The notes: generated by a model from the sequence alone, not told the origin. DNA of 64,000 nt from Zhongshania aliphaticivorans (GCF_902705875.1 NZ_CACSIK010000001.1:2187632-2251631); one strand, 5' to 3'; counted from the first letter of the stretch, positions 25,777 through 35,672 are shown. Numbers and translations are program-made.

Positions 25777-28572
25777 TTATAAAAACCGTTCGATATTCAT
25801 ATTCAAATCAAGCGCATCTAAAGATACCGGGCGAGAAAAATAATACCCCTGAACATAGTCCACACCCATTGCCCTAACAATGTTCAAAGCCTCTAGATTT
25901 TCAACCCCTTCTACAATCACTTTCTTATTCAGGTTGCGACTCATTTCTACCATCGATTGCACCAACAGCTGGTCCTTTGGTCGCTCGTGAATAAAACGTA
26001 CAAAAGACTGGTCAATTTTTATGTAATCTACCGGAAGTTCTCGCACATACTCAAAGGAGGTAAATCCAACACCAAAATCATCTAACGCAATTTTAGCACC
26101 AATGGTACGAAACTTTTGCAACAGGATATTCGCTGAATTTATCGACTCAAGACTATCCGTTTCTACCACTTCAAAAATCAGCTTAGTGGGGTCCGCACCA
26201 GTGTCTGCCAGCAAACGGTTAAGACTATCTTCAAAACCGTCACTTTCCATTGTTTGAGCCGTGATATTAATACTTAAACCTAAATCGATGCCCTTTACCG
26301 CCCAACGTCGCTGCTGATGCATTGCCATCTCCATCACTGCAAAGTCAATCTCCGGTAACAAGCCCAGATCTGCCGCCACCCCCAAAAACACAAACGGAGC
26401 AACTATTTGACCTTCTTCATCAAGCATGCGAACAAGACACTCATAATGGCTAATCCGTTTATGACGCATATCAACAATAGGTTGATAGAATAACAACAAT
26501 CGTTTCTCGTCTAGGGCCTTTCGCAACAAGTCTTTTACAAGGTATTTTTCATTACGGGACAAACGATCTTTCTGGTCATTATTAATAAAGAATAACTGCC
26601 CTCTTGCTCGCTGTTTTACATTTTCCATGATCGCGGTGCAATCAGAGAGTGTTTCATCAATCTCAAAATCCTCATCCATCGATATGGTGTTGATAACAAC
26701 CGAGATATGCACCGTCTCGTCACCAATATTTGTCGCTATAACATAACGTGTTAAGCGATCTAGTAAACTCCGATAATCAGTACCTTCAGTAATATCAGAG
26801 GGTCTTAGCAATACTGAAAACTCACCTGAGCCAATGCGAGCGATAATACTAGAATCAGGTAAAAGCAAAGTAATATGCTTACCCAGTTCTAATAAAAGCT
26901 GGTCACCTAAGGCAAAACCAAAACGATCATTAAATTTGGCAAAATCATCAATATCGAGTAATAGTAAATCCCATGATTCATTTTCTTTACTAGACAACTC
27001 TAGCTCACCAACTTCATCAATAAAGCTAAGTCTATTTAATAGTCCCGTTACTCGATCATGTTCACCCAACCACCGTAAATTACGCTCTGATTCATGTTGT
27101 TCGGTAACATCAATACCAATGGATAATATACATTTTTCTCCCTGATTGGATATTGCTCTATGCATCCAAAGAATATCGGCTTTTCTTTTGTCCTGTGTGA
27201 ATATAGGTATTTCACCTTGTAGATGTCGCTCTTCATCCACACTCAGTGAACGCAACGCATCTGAAATAGAGCCCCCCTCATAGCTCCGATGTATTATGTC
27301 TCTTACCTTTTTCCCTTTAACATCCTTACCCAGTAATTTACGACCAAAATCATTTATGCTAGATATCACCCCATCCAGATTATGGATCATAATAATCAGG
27401 GGACTTGTATCGAGTAACATAGCGTTAAATCGCTGGGCTTCGGTTAACTCTGAAATTTTTAAACTTAAGTTTTTTCGGTGCTCCGTATTGCGTTTATTCA
27501 GTGTATCGAGGTCGTTGACTACATCATTCAAGCTCTCGCGTAAGACGTCAGTTTCGTCGTGCCAGCTTGGGCTCAGGGGAATAACGGCTAGATCACGGCG
27601 TGCATTATCAAAATTTGAATCAGATAGCTGCCTAATAATCTTGGATATATGTAACACTTTTTTCAGAGAGGGTCTCAATATTATCGAGATCAAGGTCATG
27701 CTAAACAATAATGCAAAAAGAATTGTAATCGCCGTTAACCGAAGTTCATGCAAAATAAACTCCCGTATCTCGGATTGCTGGCGATAAATAAGTACCGAAA
27801 TATCACTACTGGTATTCGCATTCAGTTTAAATAGCTGACTGCTGTAATAATCATTGGCTAAAGAAAATAAATGAGCTTGCTCTGAAAACCTATCTTGCTC
27901 CAAACTTTGCAATATATTAGGTATAAACTCTTTTCTAAGCGCAGCGTGGCTAGCCAATACAATGTGATTTTTATTATCTAGATTATTCATATCGACTAAC
28001 GCGATATCTGCGCTGGTTAAACTATAAAAATCTTGAATAACAATACCTAGGCTTCTCGTTATATTGGCGATAATTTCATCACCATTTTTTGCTATTAACG
28101 GAACAAAAACACTTTGTTCACAGACATCAAGGCAATGAACATGAGATTTTGGCTCGCGTTGTTCCGCTACTTGACGAATGATACTAGCGTGATATTGCAA
28201 CTGTTCTTGGGATGGTAACTGACTACGCTGATTTCCTGCCAGCAAAGCACCAGAATCATCAAAAAACACCACAGACTCTATACCTGACAAGAGTGATGGT
28301 TCGGTTAAATGTAATAGCGCCGGTGCATCACCACGGGAAATTTCGTACTGGTTTGCTAAACGGAAAAGCTCAGTGGCCGACTGGGCCAATAACTCGTGAA
28401 AAACCTCTTTTGCCCTAGCCATATTTTTAAGTATAGCTGTTTCCTGAACCGCCATCATGTGCTGAAAACTAAAATAGTGCAAAGCCAAAAGGACAATGGT
28501 AAGCGCTAAAAAAATCGCGGTTGTGAATTTACGCTGCAAGCTAATGAATCGGCCGGAAGACATCTCCACCAT
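25777..28572 (-). CDS. Membrane PAS-GGDEF-EAL signalling protein
   Basis: This 931-residue protein is likely to control cyclic di-GMP. Two transmembrane helices (about 14-35 and 275-298) flank a periplasmic sensor, followed by a HAMP-like linker, a PAS domain (about 375-490), GGDEF (about 500-660) and EAL (about 680-925). The GGDEF loop reads GSGEF, missing the second Gly and the Asp, so cyclase activity is unlikely. The EAL domain keeps its metal and catalytic set: ECLVR, SINIT, FEVVET, ALDDFG, YIKID, VIVEGVE and QGYYFS. It probably acts as a phosphodiesterase. It is the last gene of an apparent operon with the barrel and binding-protein genes. Confidence 0.88.
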   Translation of the reverse strand: MVEMSSGRFISLQRKFTTAIFLALTIVLLALHYFSFQHMMAVQETAILKNMARAKEVFHELLAQSATELFRLANQYEISRGDAPALLHLTEPSLLSGIESVVFFDDSGALLAGNQRSQLPSQEQLQYHASIIRQVAEQREPKSHVHCLDVCEQSVFVPLIAKNGDEIIANITRSLGIVIQDFYSLTSADIALVDMNNLDNKNHIVLASHAALRKEFIPNILQSLEQDRFSEQAHLFSLANDYYSSQLFKLNANTSSDISVLIYRQQSEIREFILHELRLTAITILFALLFSMTLISIILRPSLKKVLHISKIIRQLSDSNFDNARRDLAVIPLSPSWHDETDVLRESLNDVVNDLDTLNKRNTEHRKNLSLKISELTEAQRFNAMLLDTSPLIIMIHNLDGVISSINDFGRKLLGKDVKGKKVRDIIHRSYEGGSISDALRSLSVDEERHLQGEIPIFTQDKRKADILWMHRAISNQGEKCILSIGIDVTEQHESERNLRWLGEHDRVTGLLNRLSFIDEVGELELSSKENESWDLLLLDIDDFAKFNDRFGFALGDQLLLELGKHITLLLPDSSIIARIGSGEFSVLLRPSDITEGTDYRSLLDRLTRYVIATNIGDETVHISVVINTISMDEDFEIDETLSDCTAIMENVKQRARGQLFFINNDQKDRLSRNEKYLVKDLLRKALDEKRLLLFYQPIVDMRHKRISHYECLVRMLDEEGQIVAPFVFLGVAADLGLLPEIDFAVMEMAMHQQRRWAVKGIDLGLSINITAQTMESDGFEDSLNRLLADTGADPTKLIFEVVETDSLESINSANILLQKFRTIGAKIALDDFGVGFTSFEYVRELPVDYIKIDQSFVRFIHERPKDQLLVQSMVEMSRNLNKKVIVEGVENLEALNIVRAMGVDYVQGYYFSRPVSLDALDLNMNIERFL

Positions 28573-28596
28573 AAAATATACCCAGCTTAGAAAAAA

Positions 28597-29727
28597 TTAG
28601 AAACGGTATCCGACCACAGCGGCAACAACTTGTGTGCGCTGCGATAGTGGTCTATTCATATTATCTACACCCGGTATGCCCGCAGTACCGTCCATTTCAT
28701 AAATATCTAAAGCCAAAATCCATGACGAAGTCGGTAACCACTGTACACCGGCAACCCAATGCCTGTTGTGACTCCGGCTATCACCATCCTCCACAGTGCG
28801 AGAGAATTCATACCTCAATGTCGCAAGAAGCGAAGGCAATACCCTATATCGTCCCTGAAGATACGCAGACTCTGCATAGGACTCTTCAACCACAACCGCG
28901 CCGACAGCATTTTTTAAATTTAAACGGCTATACTCACTGGTAAGTGAAAAACGAGGCCAGTTTCGTTCTGCAGATAAGATAAACCCCACAGCATCAACAC
29001 TTGAAAGCGGCACCATCGGCATGGCTTTGGTTGCCTGTAAAGCCACGTCTAAGATAGAGAGGGCATACCGGCTGCGGCCGCCATTGCGGCTATGCAGTAT
29101 TTGAGCAAAAAGGGGGCTTTCAATCTCACCTTTTATCAAGTTCGAACTTCCACCGGTGATGTTTCTCAACACATCTCGAGAAATACTTTTGTCTCGGCCA
29201 TAAGTCAAATTGAAAGAGGTACTGTGATTATCATCATCCCAATAGCTATAAAGTTGCGCCCCCTCAGAGGAGAACATCAGCTCTCGTAATCCATTGCCTT
29301 CATAATAGACTGCCTGGGGGTGGATTATGGTTGGCCGTGTAAAAATAACATCTCGGGTTTCATTATAAAAACCAATGCTATTTCGAACGCGTCCAACGCG
29401 TACTCCCATTCCCGAGCGTTCGCTTTCCGCAGCCTTAAAATCGGCAAACAAGTAATCAATTTTTATATCACCGTTGTCGGCATTTCCTGCATCACGGCTG
29501 AACAACTGCCCGGCCAAGCTTACCCCATTATCAAACTGGTAATTAGCATTGACACCTGCTTCAAAAAAGTCGGTAGAGCCGCTTGTACTATCGCCGTAAA
29601 TATTATTGCCATCACTGTGGATAAAAGCCTGCGACACAAAGCCGTGAATATTCAAGTCTTTATAATTCAGTGCAGAAGTCGTTAACGGCACCATTGCAAC
29701 AGCAAGAGTCATCAATTTATGTAACAT
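28597..29727 (-). CDS. Outer-membrane beta-barrel (porin-like) protein
   Basis: This 376-residue protein has a signal peptide (about 1-19, ending TSA-LN) and many amphipathic strands. It ends in an aromatic residue (VVGYRF), as outer-membrane barrels do. Recognisable elements are NIHGFVSQAFIHSDGN at the start and repeated strand-turn patterns. The ATG abuts the stop of the preceding gene, with GGAGGAG just upstream, so it is translationally linked to the binding-protein gene. It probably forms a channel for the small molecule sensed or bound by its neighbours. The substrate is not known. Confidence 0.8.
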   Translation of the reverse strand: MLHKLMTLAVAMVPLTTSALNYKDLNIHGFVSQAFIHSDGNNIYGDSTSGSTDFFEAGVNANYQFDNGVSLAGQLFSRDAGNADNGDIKIDYLFADFKAAESERSGMGVRVGRVRNSIGFYNETRDVIFTRPTIIHPQAVYYEGNGLRELMFSSEGAQLYSYWDDDNHSTSFNLTYGRDKSISRDVLRNITGGSSNLIKGEIESPLFAQILHSRNGGRSRYALSILDVALQATKAMPMVPLSSVDAVGFILSAERNWPRFSLTSEYSRLNLKNAVGAVVVEESYAESAYLQGRYRVLPSLLATLRYEFSRTVEDGDSRSHNRHWVAGVQWLPTSSWILALDIYEMDGTAGIPGVDNMNRPLSQRTQVVAAVVGYRF

Positions 29728-30255
29728 TTATTGCTCCTCCGAATACGAATACGATCGCTCGGGGTAAGAGTACGTAACGGTTAAGTTATGGTTTTCATCG
29801 AGGATACTGCTTGTATGGACATAACCAATCGCACCAGGTGTTTTAACGACCATATGCACCATTTCTTGCTGATTTTTTACCACTGTGGGGGCAACCCCCG
29901 TACCGCTGAACGTCATGCGGTCCCAGTGATCTCTTAGCACATAGGGGTAGCTGTGCAGCGCTGACTGACAAAATTGATGATGAAGGGAGTCACTCTCTTG
30001 TAATACGAAAACTCTAATCGGCGAGCCATCACTCCAACTCCGTTTTCTTATGGAGAAAATCGCACGCAGGTCAACAGGCGTCAAGCGGGCCTCGGGAACA
30101 GTTTTATTAACAACCACAACAAAAGATGGCTCAGCATTATCCCCAGCATTTCCAAAGGCATTAATACTGGCTAATAAGAGCAATAATGTATGTATTGCTC
30201 TTTGTCGTAGGCATATTATAAATTGGCAAACTGGCAAACCGGCAATCCCTGTCAA
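29728..30255 (-). CDS. PstS-like periplasmic binding protein
   Basis: This 175-residue protein has an N-terminal signal-like segment (LLLLLASINAFGNA) and one compact PBP-like domain. It contains VVVVNKTVP, LRAIFSIRKRSWSDGSPIRVFVL and GAIGYVHTSSI, typical of short phosphate-ABC-transporter-like binding proteins that lack transporter genes. The start seems to be TTG at 30255, with GGAG a few bases before it; no in-frame ATG precedes the signal sequence. It is the first gene of the group leading to the barrel and the EAL protein. A ligand-sensing role is inferred. Confidence 0.75.
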   Translation of the reverse strand: MTGIAGLPVCQFIICLRQRAIHTLLLLLASINAFGNAGDNAEPSFVVVVNKTVPEARLTPVDLRAIFSIRKRSWSDGSPIRVFVLQESDSLHHQFCQSALHSYPYVLRDHWDRMTFSGTGVAPTVVKNQQEMVHMVVKTPGAIGYVHTSSILDENHNLTVTYSYPERSYSYSEEQ

Positions 30256-30525
30256 AAGTCTCCGATGATTTTCAGTATAGACAAAATTGCCAATCCAGCT
30301 AGAAAATCGACGCTATTATTTGAAATAATATCGGAACAACTTTAGCAGCTTGTACTCAACACTACAGCACGTATTTTCACCTAAGTGACAGTGTTATTCT
30401 CACCAACGATAGCGACGTAAATTTGATAACGCCACCACCCCAATTTGCAGTAGCTCAGCTCATGACAAGCCTGTGTTGCCACTGCAATATTTACTCAAAA
30501 CGGCCATATAAGCCGATTTTATCTT

Positions 30526-31800
30526 TCAATGTAGCTTTAAGCGAGGCCGTAGCAATCGATTGAATCGACCAGCCATTAGCAACATGATCGTGCGCAACCA
30601 TCCATAAATGGCCGCTTGATGTAGCCGATACAAACTCACATACATCATTCTTGCCATCCACCCTTCTATAAAGAAACTACCGCTACGCATGCTGCCCATT
30701 AAATTCCCTAAAGCCGAATAGCCAGACAATGACACCAAAGAACCATGATCACGGTATTTAAACGGTTTTAGCGGCATGTTTTTGATAAGGCGCTGCAGAT
30801 TCACTGCCGTATGCTTTGCCATTTGCTGAGCCGACTGCGCTCGCGGTGGCACATTTTTACCCGCAACCAGCTCACAAGCGCAGCAGTCGCCAATGGCAAA
30901 AATAGCTTCATCGGCAGTTTGCAAAAAAGGAGTAACCATCAATTGATTTATCCTATTAACTTCTAGCCCCCATTTAGCAACTACCTCAGGTGCTTTAATT
31001 CCCGCCGCCCATACCAATAAAGCCGCGTCAATTCGCTCACCATCAGCGGTGATAAAGCCCTGCTCATCGGCTTGTTTCACCATGGTACCGGTATGAACCT
31101 GCACCCCCATACTTTCTAGCTCCACCTGAGCGGCAGCAGCTATTTGCTCACTCAAGGCAGGTAACAGGCGGGGCCCCGCTTCAATAATGTGTACCTGCAA
31201 GCGACTTCTATCTAATGACTTATGCCCGTACAGTTTTAAAAGTGCGATGGCGTGATGAATTTCTGCTGCCAACTCAACCCCTGTTGCGCCACCCCCGACA
31301 ATCGCCACCGACACTGGCTTACTATAATAATTGGCACTGACGCAGTGATTAAGAAAACGCTCATGGAAGCGATCCGCCTGTTCACGGGTATCTAAAAACA
31401 GGCAGTGATCTCTAACACCTGCCGTATTGAAATCATTTCCAAGACTACCCACAGTTATAACTAAATAGTCATATGGAATTCTGCGCTCAGGTAGGATTTC
31501 AAGACCATCTGGACTTACTGCGGCCTCCAAAATAATTTCTTTGTTGTCTCGATCTAAATCACTCATCCGGCCTTTATGGAAATGATAATGATTTTGGTGA
31601 GCGTGAGCGCGGTAATCTACCGCATCAAGATCTGAGTCAATGGCACCGGTTGCCACCTCGTGAAAACGAGGTTTCCAAATATGGCTAGCGCTAGCATCAA
31701 CTAGCGTGATATTTGCAATCCCCTTACGCCCTAGGCGTTTTCCCAACATTGTTACTAGTGGTAAGCCTCCTGCACCTCCGCCAACAATCACAATATTCAT
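30526..31800 (-). CDS. ndh: Type II NADH dehydrogenase (NDH-2)
   Basis: This 424-residue FAD enzyme oxidises NADH and reduces quinone at the inner membrane without pumping protons. The first dinucleotide-binding motif GGGAGG is at residues 7-12, and the NADH motif VAIVGGGATGVELAAEI is near 165-180. DEAIFAIGDCCAC marks the FAD contact. The C-terminal GSLVSLSGYSALG and basic amphipathic segment provide membrane attachment. The start follows GAGG. It is monocistronic. About 270 bases separate it from the binding-protein operon, and I see nothing else in that gap. Confidence 0.9.
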   Translation of the reverse strand: MNIVIVGGGAGGLPLVTMLGKRLGRKGIANITLVDASASHIWKPRFHEVATGAIDSDLDAVDYRAHAHQNHYHFHKGRMSDLDRDNKEIILEAAVSPDGLEILPERRIPYDYLVITVGSLGNDFNTAGVRDHCLFLDTREQADRFHERFLNHCVSANYYSKPVSVAIVGGGATGVELAAEIHHAIALLKLYGHKSLDRSRLQVHIIEAGPRLLPALSEQIAAAAQVELESMGVQVHTGTMVKQADEQGFITADGERIDAALLVWAAGIKAPEVVAKWGLEVNRINQLMVTPFLQTADEAIFAIGDCCACELVAGKNVPPRAQSAQQMAKHTAVNLQRLIKNMPLKPFKYRDHGSLVSLSGYSALGNLMGSMRSGSFFIEGWMARMMYVSLYRLHQAAIYGWLRTIMLLMAGRFNRLLRPRLKLH

Positions 31801-32269
31801 AAATACCTCATTGCATAGTTAAAGATTCTTTTTGCTTGGCGCGCCATCGCCTCAATGCCTTCCATCATCATTTATTACAACAATGGTCAAGCGCTTGTCT
31901 CGGTATGCCAAGCTAACTTTCCTGGATCAAATACTGCCCAGAAAAGCCCTAAAACATCGGCGTTATTGATAATAAGGAAAAAGTAACACCGGACTCACTG
32001 CGCAATTGTTGCTCTACGCTTTGTGCTGGCATGTGCAGCAAGAATACCAATCAGCTTGTTCCTTGGCGTAAGCTGTTAGGGACGGTTAACACTAAAACAA
32101 TGATTAATACGTCAATATCGGCATTTCATGGTGATTTTAAATGGACGAAAGTCGATTACTGAGAACCATACTAACCACTAACGCTGAGGAGTGCCGATCT
32201 GTAAATTACAGAAAATTGAATGTTAACCCGTTTGCTAATAATGCCTAGCAAGCAGAGACACAGCCGAAG
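31801..32269. other. Non-coding stretch between NDH-2 and DUF2721 genes
   Basis: No gene, RNA or repeat is recognisable. A 13-base palindrome CTGTAAATTACAG lies at 32199-32211, close to the end of the DUF2721 gene. The region must hold the ndh promoter, but I cannot place it with confidence. Confidence 0.4.
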
Positions 32270-32707
32270 CTATGGCCCATTAAGCATGATGCTGGTTGCC
32301 AGCTGAATTTCGTATAAAAAGCCCGTTAAGGCAGCGATTAAAAAACACATTGCAAACACAAATAATGAGGCCACAACAATACTACCATTCCAGCCCATCA
32401 CGGCGCTGACAAATAACATGGCAATCACCACGCACACCAGTAAGGCGCTTGTTGTGCTGAATCCAATAGCACGATGAACAACCCGCGCCCGACGCGTCAG
32501 TGTTGCCAATTCCTCGCGTATTACTGCACTTCGCTCTTCACTCACTGTTTCCAGCCGGTTATGAAGCAACCTTGTGCGATCAATAATTCGCGCTAAACGA
32601 TTTGTAAGTACATTCAATATACCGCCAATACCTGCCAACAAAAATACCGGAGCTACTGCTTGCTGAATTGCATGAGTAATATTTACGACGTCGATATCTA
32701 CTGCCAT
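32270..32707 (-). CDS. DUF2721 family membrane protein
   Basis: This protein of about 145 residues has a helix near residues 15-35 (APVFLLAGIGGILNVLTNRL). A charged stretch with RIIDRTRLL follows, then two or three hydrophobic segments in the C-terminal half. The pattern APVFLL-GIGG-LNVL-RLARIIDR is characteristic of DUF2721. The function is unknown. I use the second of two adjacent ATG codons because AAGGA is better spaced to it. The Rieske gene lies 37 bases upstream in the same orientation. Confidence 0.8.
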   Translation of the reverse strand: MAVDIDVVNITHAIQQAVAPVFLLAGIGGILNVLTNRLARIIDRTRLLHNRLETVSEERSAVIREELATLTRRARVVHRAIGFSTTSALLVCVVIAMLFVSAVMGWNGSIVVASLFVFAMCFLIAALTGFLYEIQLATSIMLNGP

Positions 32708-32744
32708 CATTTTCCTTACTGCGCTACCCCGCGCTATTTACACC

Positions 32745-33110
32745 TTACAAGATCAAAAAGACCTTTTCATCTTCACACTCTACTTTGAACGTTTTTAGGC
32801 TCTGGGGTGATTTACCCAAGGCAATTAATTTATGTGTCCACCCCGGCATGGGCATCCCAATAAAGGCATTGGTCCAATCGATATTGCGGCCATCAAGAAG
32901 ATCGAAGCTTGAACCATGAAACGGGCAAACTACCGCGCCGTCACAGATTTTCCCCTTGGCGAGGGGCAAGCCTAAATGAGGGCAGCGGTTTTCAACCGCG
33001 CAGATTTGCCCATTCACTTTTGCAAATAGCACTTTATTGCCATTAATCGTTTTACTTAATAATGCATCACTTTGAATCTCGTCTAAATTTGCTGCAAATA
33101 TCTTATCCAT
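32745..33110 (-). CDS. Rieske [2Fe-2S] ferredoxin
   Basis: This 121-residue single-domain Rieske protein has cluster ligands Cys43 and His45 (CPHLG) and Cys62 and His65 (CPFHGS). It has no signal or membrane segment, so it is a soluble electron carrier like those serving dioxygenases and other oxygenases. No oxygenase gene is beside it, and its partner is unknown. The start follows GAGG. It lies 43 bases from the Lrp-type regulator gene in the same orientation, and they may be co-transcribed. Confidence 0.88.
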   Translation of the reverse strand: MDKIFAANLDEIQSDALLSKTINGNKVLFAKVNGQICAVENRCPHLGLPLAKGKICDGAVVCPFHGSSFDLLDGRNIDWTNAFIGMPMPGWTHKLIALGKSPQSLKTFKVECEDEKVFLIL

Positions 33111-33153
33111 GATCGCCTCTATATAATCAAAACCAAAATAATAGTTATTAAGA

Positions 33154-33633
33154 TCAATATTGCTGTGATGACAACAAGGGGAGTGACGTTTTATTCACTG
33201 GCGACTTCATCACAAAGCTTGAGTGTACGCCTGTCACCCCTTCGATTCGAGTAATCTTGTTAAGTAATAATGCTTGGAAGCCATCCATATCTACAACTAT
33301 CACTTTCAACAAATAATCCGCGGCTTGCCCAGTTATCAAATGGCACTCTAGCACCTCAGGACATGCGCCAACATGACGCTCAAAATTATCAAACCGCTCC
33401 GGAGTATGCCTATCCATGCTGATCTGAATAAACGCCATCAGATTTAAACCTAAGGCCCGCGCATTGAGTAGCGCTCGATAAGCCGAGATAAGCCCCACTT
33501 CTTCAAGGCGGCGTACACGACGTAAGCACGGCGACGGTGACAGGCCTATTCGGTCAGCCAAGTCTTGATTACTCAGGCGACCATCTTCCTGCAGAGCCTC
33601 TAAAATTCGCTTATCATAGCTATCTAAATTCAT
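33154..33633 (-). CDS. Lrp/AsnC-family transcriptional regulator
   Basis: This 159-residue protein has an N-terminal winged helix-turn-helix (residues about 5-50, LSNQDLADRIGLSPSPCLRRVRRLEE) and a C-terminal RAM ligand-binding domain (HLITGQAADYLLKVIV). It resembles Lrp-type regulators that respond to amino acids. It is divergent from leuA across 307 bases, so leuA or leucine metabolism is a possible target. The sequence does not prove this, and no operator is recognised. Confidence 0.85.
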   Translation of the reverse strand: MNLDSYDKRILEALQEDGRLSNQDLADRIGLSPSPCLRRVRRLEEVGLISAYRALLNARALGLNLMAFIQISMDRHTPERFDNFERHVGACPEVLECHLITGQAADYLLKVIVVDMDGFQALLLNKITRIEGVTGVHSSFVMKSPVNKTSLPLLSSQQY

Positions 33634-33940
33634 TTAATTTCAACCATTCACAACCCACAAGCATAATATTCTATTATTTTCAGAATTTAAGCAACTTAAC
33701 GCCAATTAAAGCCGTTTTAAGCAGTAATTAGCAATCACCTGCCACTGCAATCTCTCTATACTGGGAACCGTGGAGTTACCGCTCTACAAACTACGTCGCT
33801 CTGAGCTCACCACCCCGCGCTCAGCCCGCACGGAAACAACAACTTTTACAAAAAGTGACTACAACGCACATGGTAAACCGCCCGGCACACCGGGCCCTGC
33901 CATCACTTATACACCGTAAAGACAAAGGAATTTATACATC
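33634..33940. other. leuA upstream region with GC hairpin
   Basis: The intergenic region holds an inverted repeat GCCCGG-CACA-CCGGGC at 33880-33895, about 45 bases before leuA. It also holds ACTTTT-ACA-AAAAGT around 33842-33856. No leucine-rich leader peptide and no T-box is visible. The short frame starting ATG near 33870 runs into leuA out of frame and is not leucine-rich, so a classical attenuator is not supported. Confidence 0.4.
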
Positions 33941-35620
33941 ATGGGCACGTTCAACCATCGCAAATATAAGCCCACACCGGTCATCACGATGCCTGACCGC
34001 CAGTGGCCCAATAACACCATCAGCCAAACACCGCAGTGGTGCTCCGTCGATTTACGTGACGGCAATCAAGCCTTGGTTGAGCCCATGAACGTACAACAAA
34101 AACTGCGGATGTGGGATTTGCTGGTTAAACTCGGCTTCACCCAAATAGAAGTGGGTTTTCCCGCTGCATCGCAGCCTGACTTTGACTTTGTCCGCGCACT
34201 GATTGATGGCGGCCGCATTCCCGACAACGTCACTATTCAGGTGCTGACACAGGCTCGCCAAGAATTAATCGCCCGCAGTTATGAAGCGCTAAAAGGCGCA
34301 AAAAATGCCATTATTCACGTTTATAACTCCACCAGCCCAGTACAGCGGGAACGGGTATTTGGCTTAGACAAACAAGGCATTATCGATATTGCGGTGCAAG
34401 GCGCAAAATGGGTCAAGGAGTACGCTGCCAAGCAAACGGAAACTAACTGGTCATTCCAGTATTCGCCTGAAAGCTTTAGCAGCACCGAAATTGAATTTTC
34501 GGTTGAAGTCAGTGATGCCGTCATTGCGGAATGGATCGACGTAGGCAACCCCATCATTATCAACCTGCCAGCCACCGTTGAATGCGCTAGCCCCAATGTA
34601 TTTGCCGACCAAGTCGAATGGTTTTGCCGCAATACCCAATACCGTGACGCCATTACCGTTTGCGTACACACCCACAATGACCGTGGCTGCGGTGTTGCCG
34701 CCGGTGAACTGGCGGTAATGGCCGGTGCAGATCGGGTTGAAGGCACCCTGCTTGGCAATGGTGAGCGCACCGGTAATATGGATATTGTTACCATGGCCAT
34801 GAATCTTTACAGCCAAGGCGTAGACCCTGGGCTAAATCTTTCTGACATGGATGAAATCATTGCCGTGGTGGAATATTGCACTGCCATTCCGCTGCATCCG
34901 CGCCACCCTTATGCGGGTGAATTGGTGTTTACTGCCTTCTCTGGTAGCCACCAAGATGCCATTCGTAAATGCCTTAGCAAGCAGCAAGCAGACGAACACT
35001 GGCAGGTTGCTTATCTGCCCATTGATCCTGCCGATCTGGGCCGCAGCTACGAAGCCGTTATTCGTATTAACAGTCAATCCGGTAAGGGCGGTGTAAGCTG
35101 GGTATTAGAAAATGACTACGGCCTGCAGCTACCCCGCTGGTTACAGATAGACTCAAGCCGTATGGTGCAAGCGCGGGCAGAGGAAATTTCTGGTGAGGTA
35201 ACGTCAGCGCAAATATGGGATTTATTTGACACCCATTATTTACAAGCGAGTAAAAACATTAGCATTCAGAACTTTTCAATCAGTCAAAACAACGTCGAAA
35301 ATGGCGGCCAAGACATGTTGAGCCTGAGCTACACGGATCAAGATGGCAGCGCTTCATTGCAAGGTCACGGCGACGGCGCAATTAGCGCACTAGTTGATGC
35401 CTGGCAGCAAAAGTTTGGCGACAAGATTGAAATCTTGGACTACCGCGAACACGCTCTGGGTACGGGTACTGATTCGCAGGCAATCGCTTACGTGCACCTG
35501 TCCATCAATAGCCAGCGTTATATTGGCGTAGCAAAACACCGAGATGTTATCTCGGCATCACTACAAGCGGTGCTTAACGCCTCGGTGCAAGCCGCAGAAA
35601 GCCAAACTGAAGCGGCTTAA
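33941..35620 (+). CDS. leuA: 2-isopropylmalate synthase
   Basis: This 559-residue enzyme condenses acetyl-CoA and 2-oxoisovalerate, the first committed step of leucine synthesis. It is of the longer LeuA type that begins with the PDRQWPNNTI motif. The TIM-barrel holds WCSVDLRDGNQALVEPM, with an Asp metal ligand and the HTHNDRGCG metal motif. The linker and C-terminal regulatory domain (about 440-555, LDYREHALGTGTDSQAIAYV) bind leucine. The start at 33941 follows AAGGA. An intrinsic terminator follows, so it is expressed alone. Feedback inhibition by leucine is expected from the intact C-terminal domain. Confidence 0.94.
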   Translation: MGTFNHRKYKPTPVITMPDRQWPNNTISQTPQWCSVDLRDGNQALVEPMNVQQKLRMWDLLVKLGFTQIEVGFPAASQPDFDFVRALIDGGRIPDNVTIQVLTQARQELIARSYEALKGAKNAIIHVYNSTSPVQRERVFGLDKQGIIDIAVQGAKWVKEYAAKQTETNWSFQYSPESFSSTEIEFSVEVSDAVIAEWIDVGNPIIINLPATVECASPNVFADQVEWFCRNTQYRDAITVCVHTHNDRGCGVAAGELAVMAGADRVEGTLLGNGERTGNMDIVTMAMNLYSQGVDPGLNLSDMDEIIAVVEYCTAIPLHPRHPYAGELVFTAFSGSHQDAIRKCLSKQQADEHWQVAYLPIDPADLGRSYEAVIRINSQSGKGGVSWVLENDYGLQLPRWLQIDSSRMVQARAEEISGEVTSAQIWDLFDTHYLQASKNISIQNFSISQNNVENGGQDMLSLSYTDQDGSASLQGHGDGAISALVDAWQQKFGDKIEILDYREHALGTGTDSQAIAYVHLSINSQRYIGVAKHRDVISASLQAVLNASVQAAESQTEAA

Positions 35621-35641
35621 TTGAGTTTCCTTAAAACCAAC

Positions 35642-35672
35642 GCCGTGCTGATATATTCAGCGCGGCTTTTTT
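35642..35672 (+). terminator. Intrinsic terminator after leuA
   Basis: GCCGTGCTGA pairs with TCAGCGCGGC (one mismatch) around a TATAT loop, followed by six T. Confidence 0.88.

Noticed and set aside
25771..25784. GTTTTTATAAAAAC as a bidirectional terminator between SafE and EAL genes
   Set aside because: The stem is only A-T rich, has no GC core and overlaps the stop region, so it is too weak to call.
31560..31600. Fur-box-like GAAATGATAATGATTTTGG inside ndh
   Set aside because: It lies deep in the coding sequence, where it encodes a His-rich stretch, and is on no promoter.
33870..34088. Possible leuA leader peptide
   Set aside because: The short frame is not leucine-rich, overlaps leuA out of frame and has no terminator/antiterminator pair.
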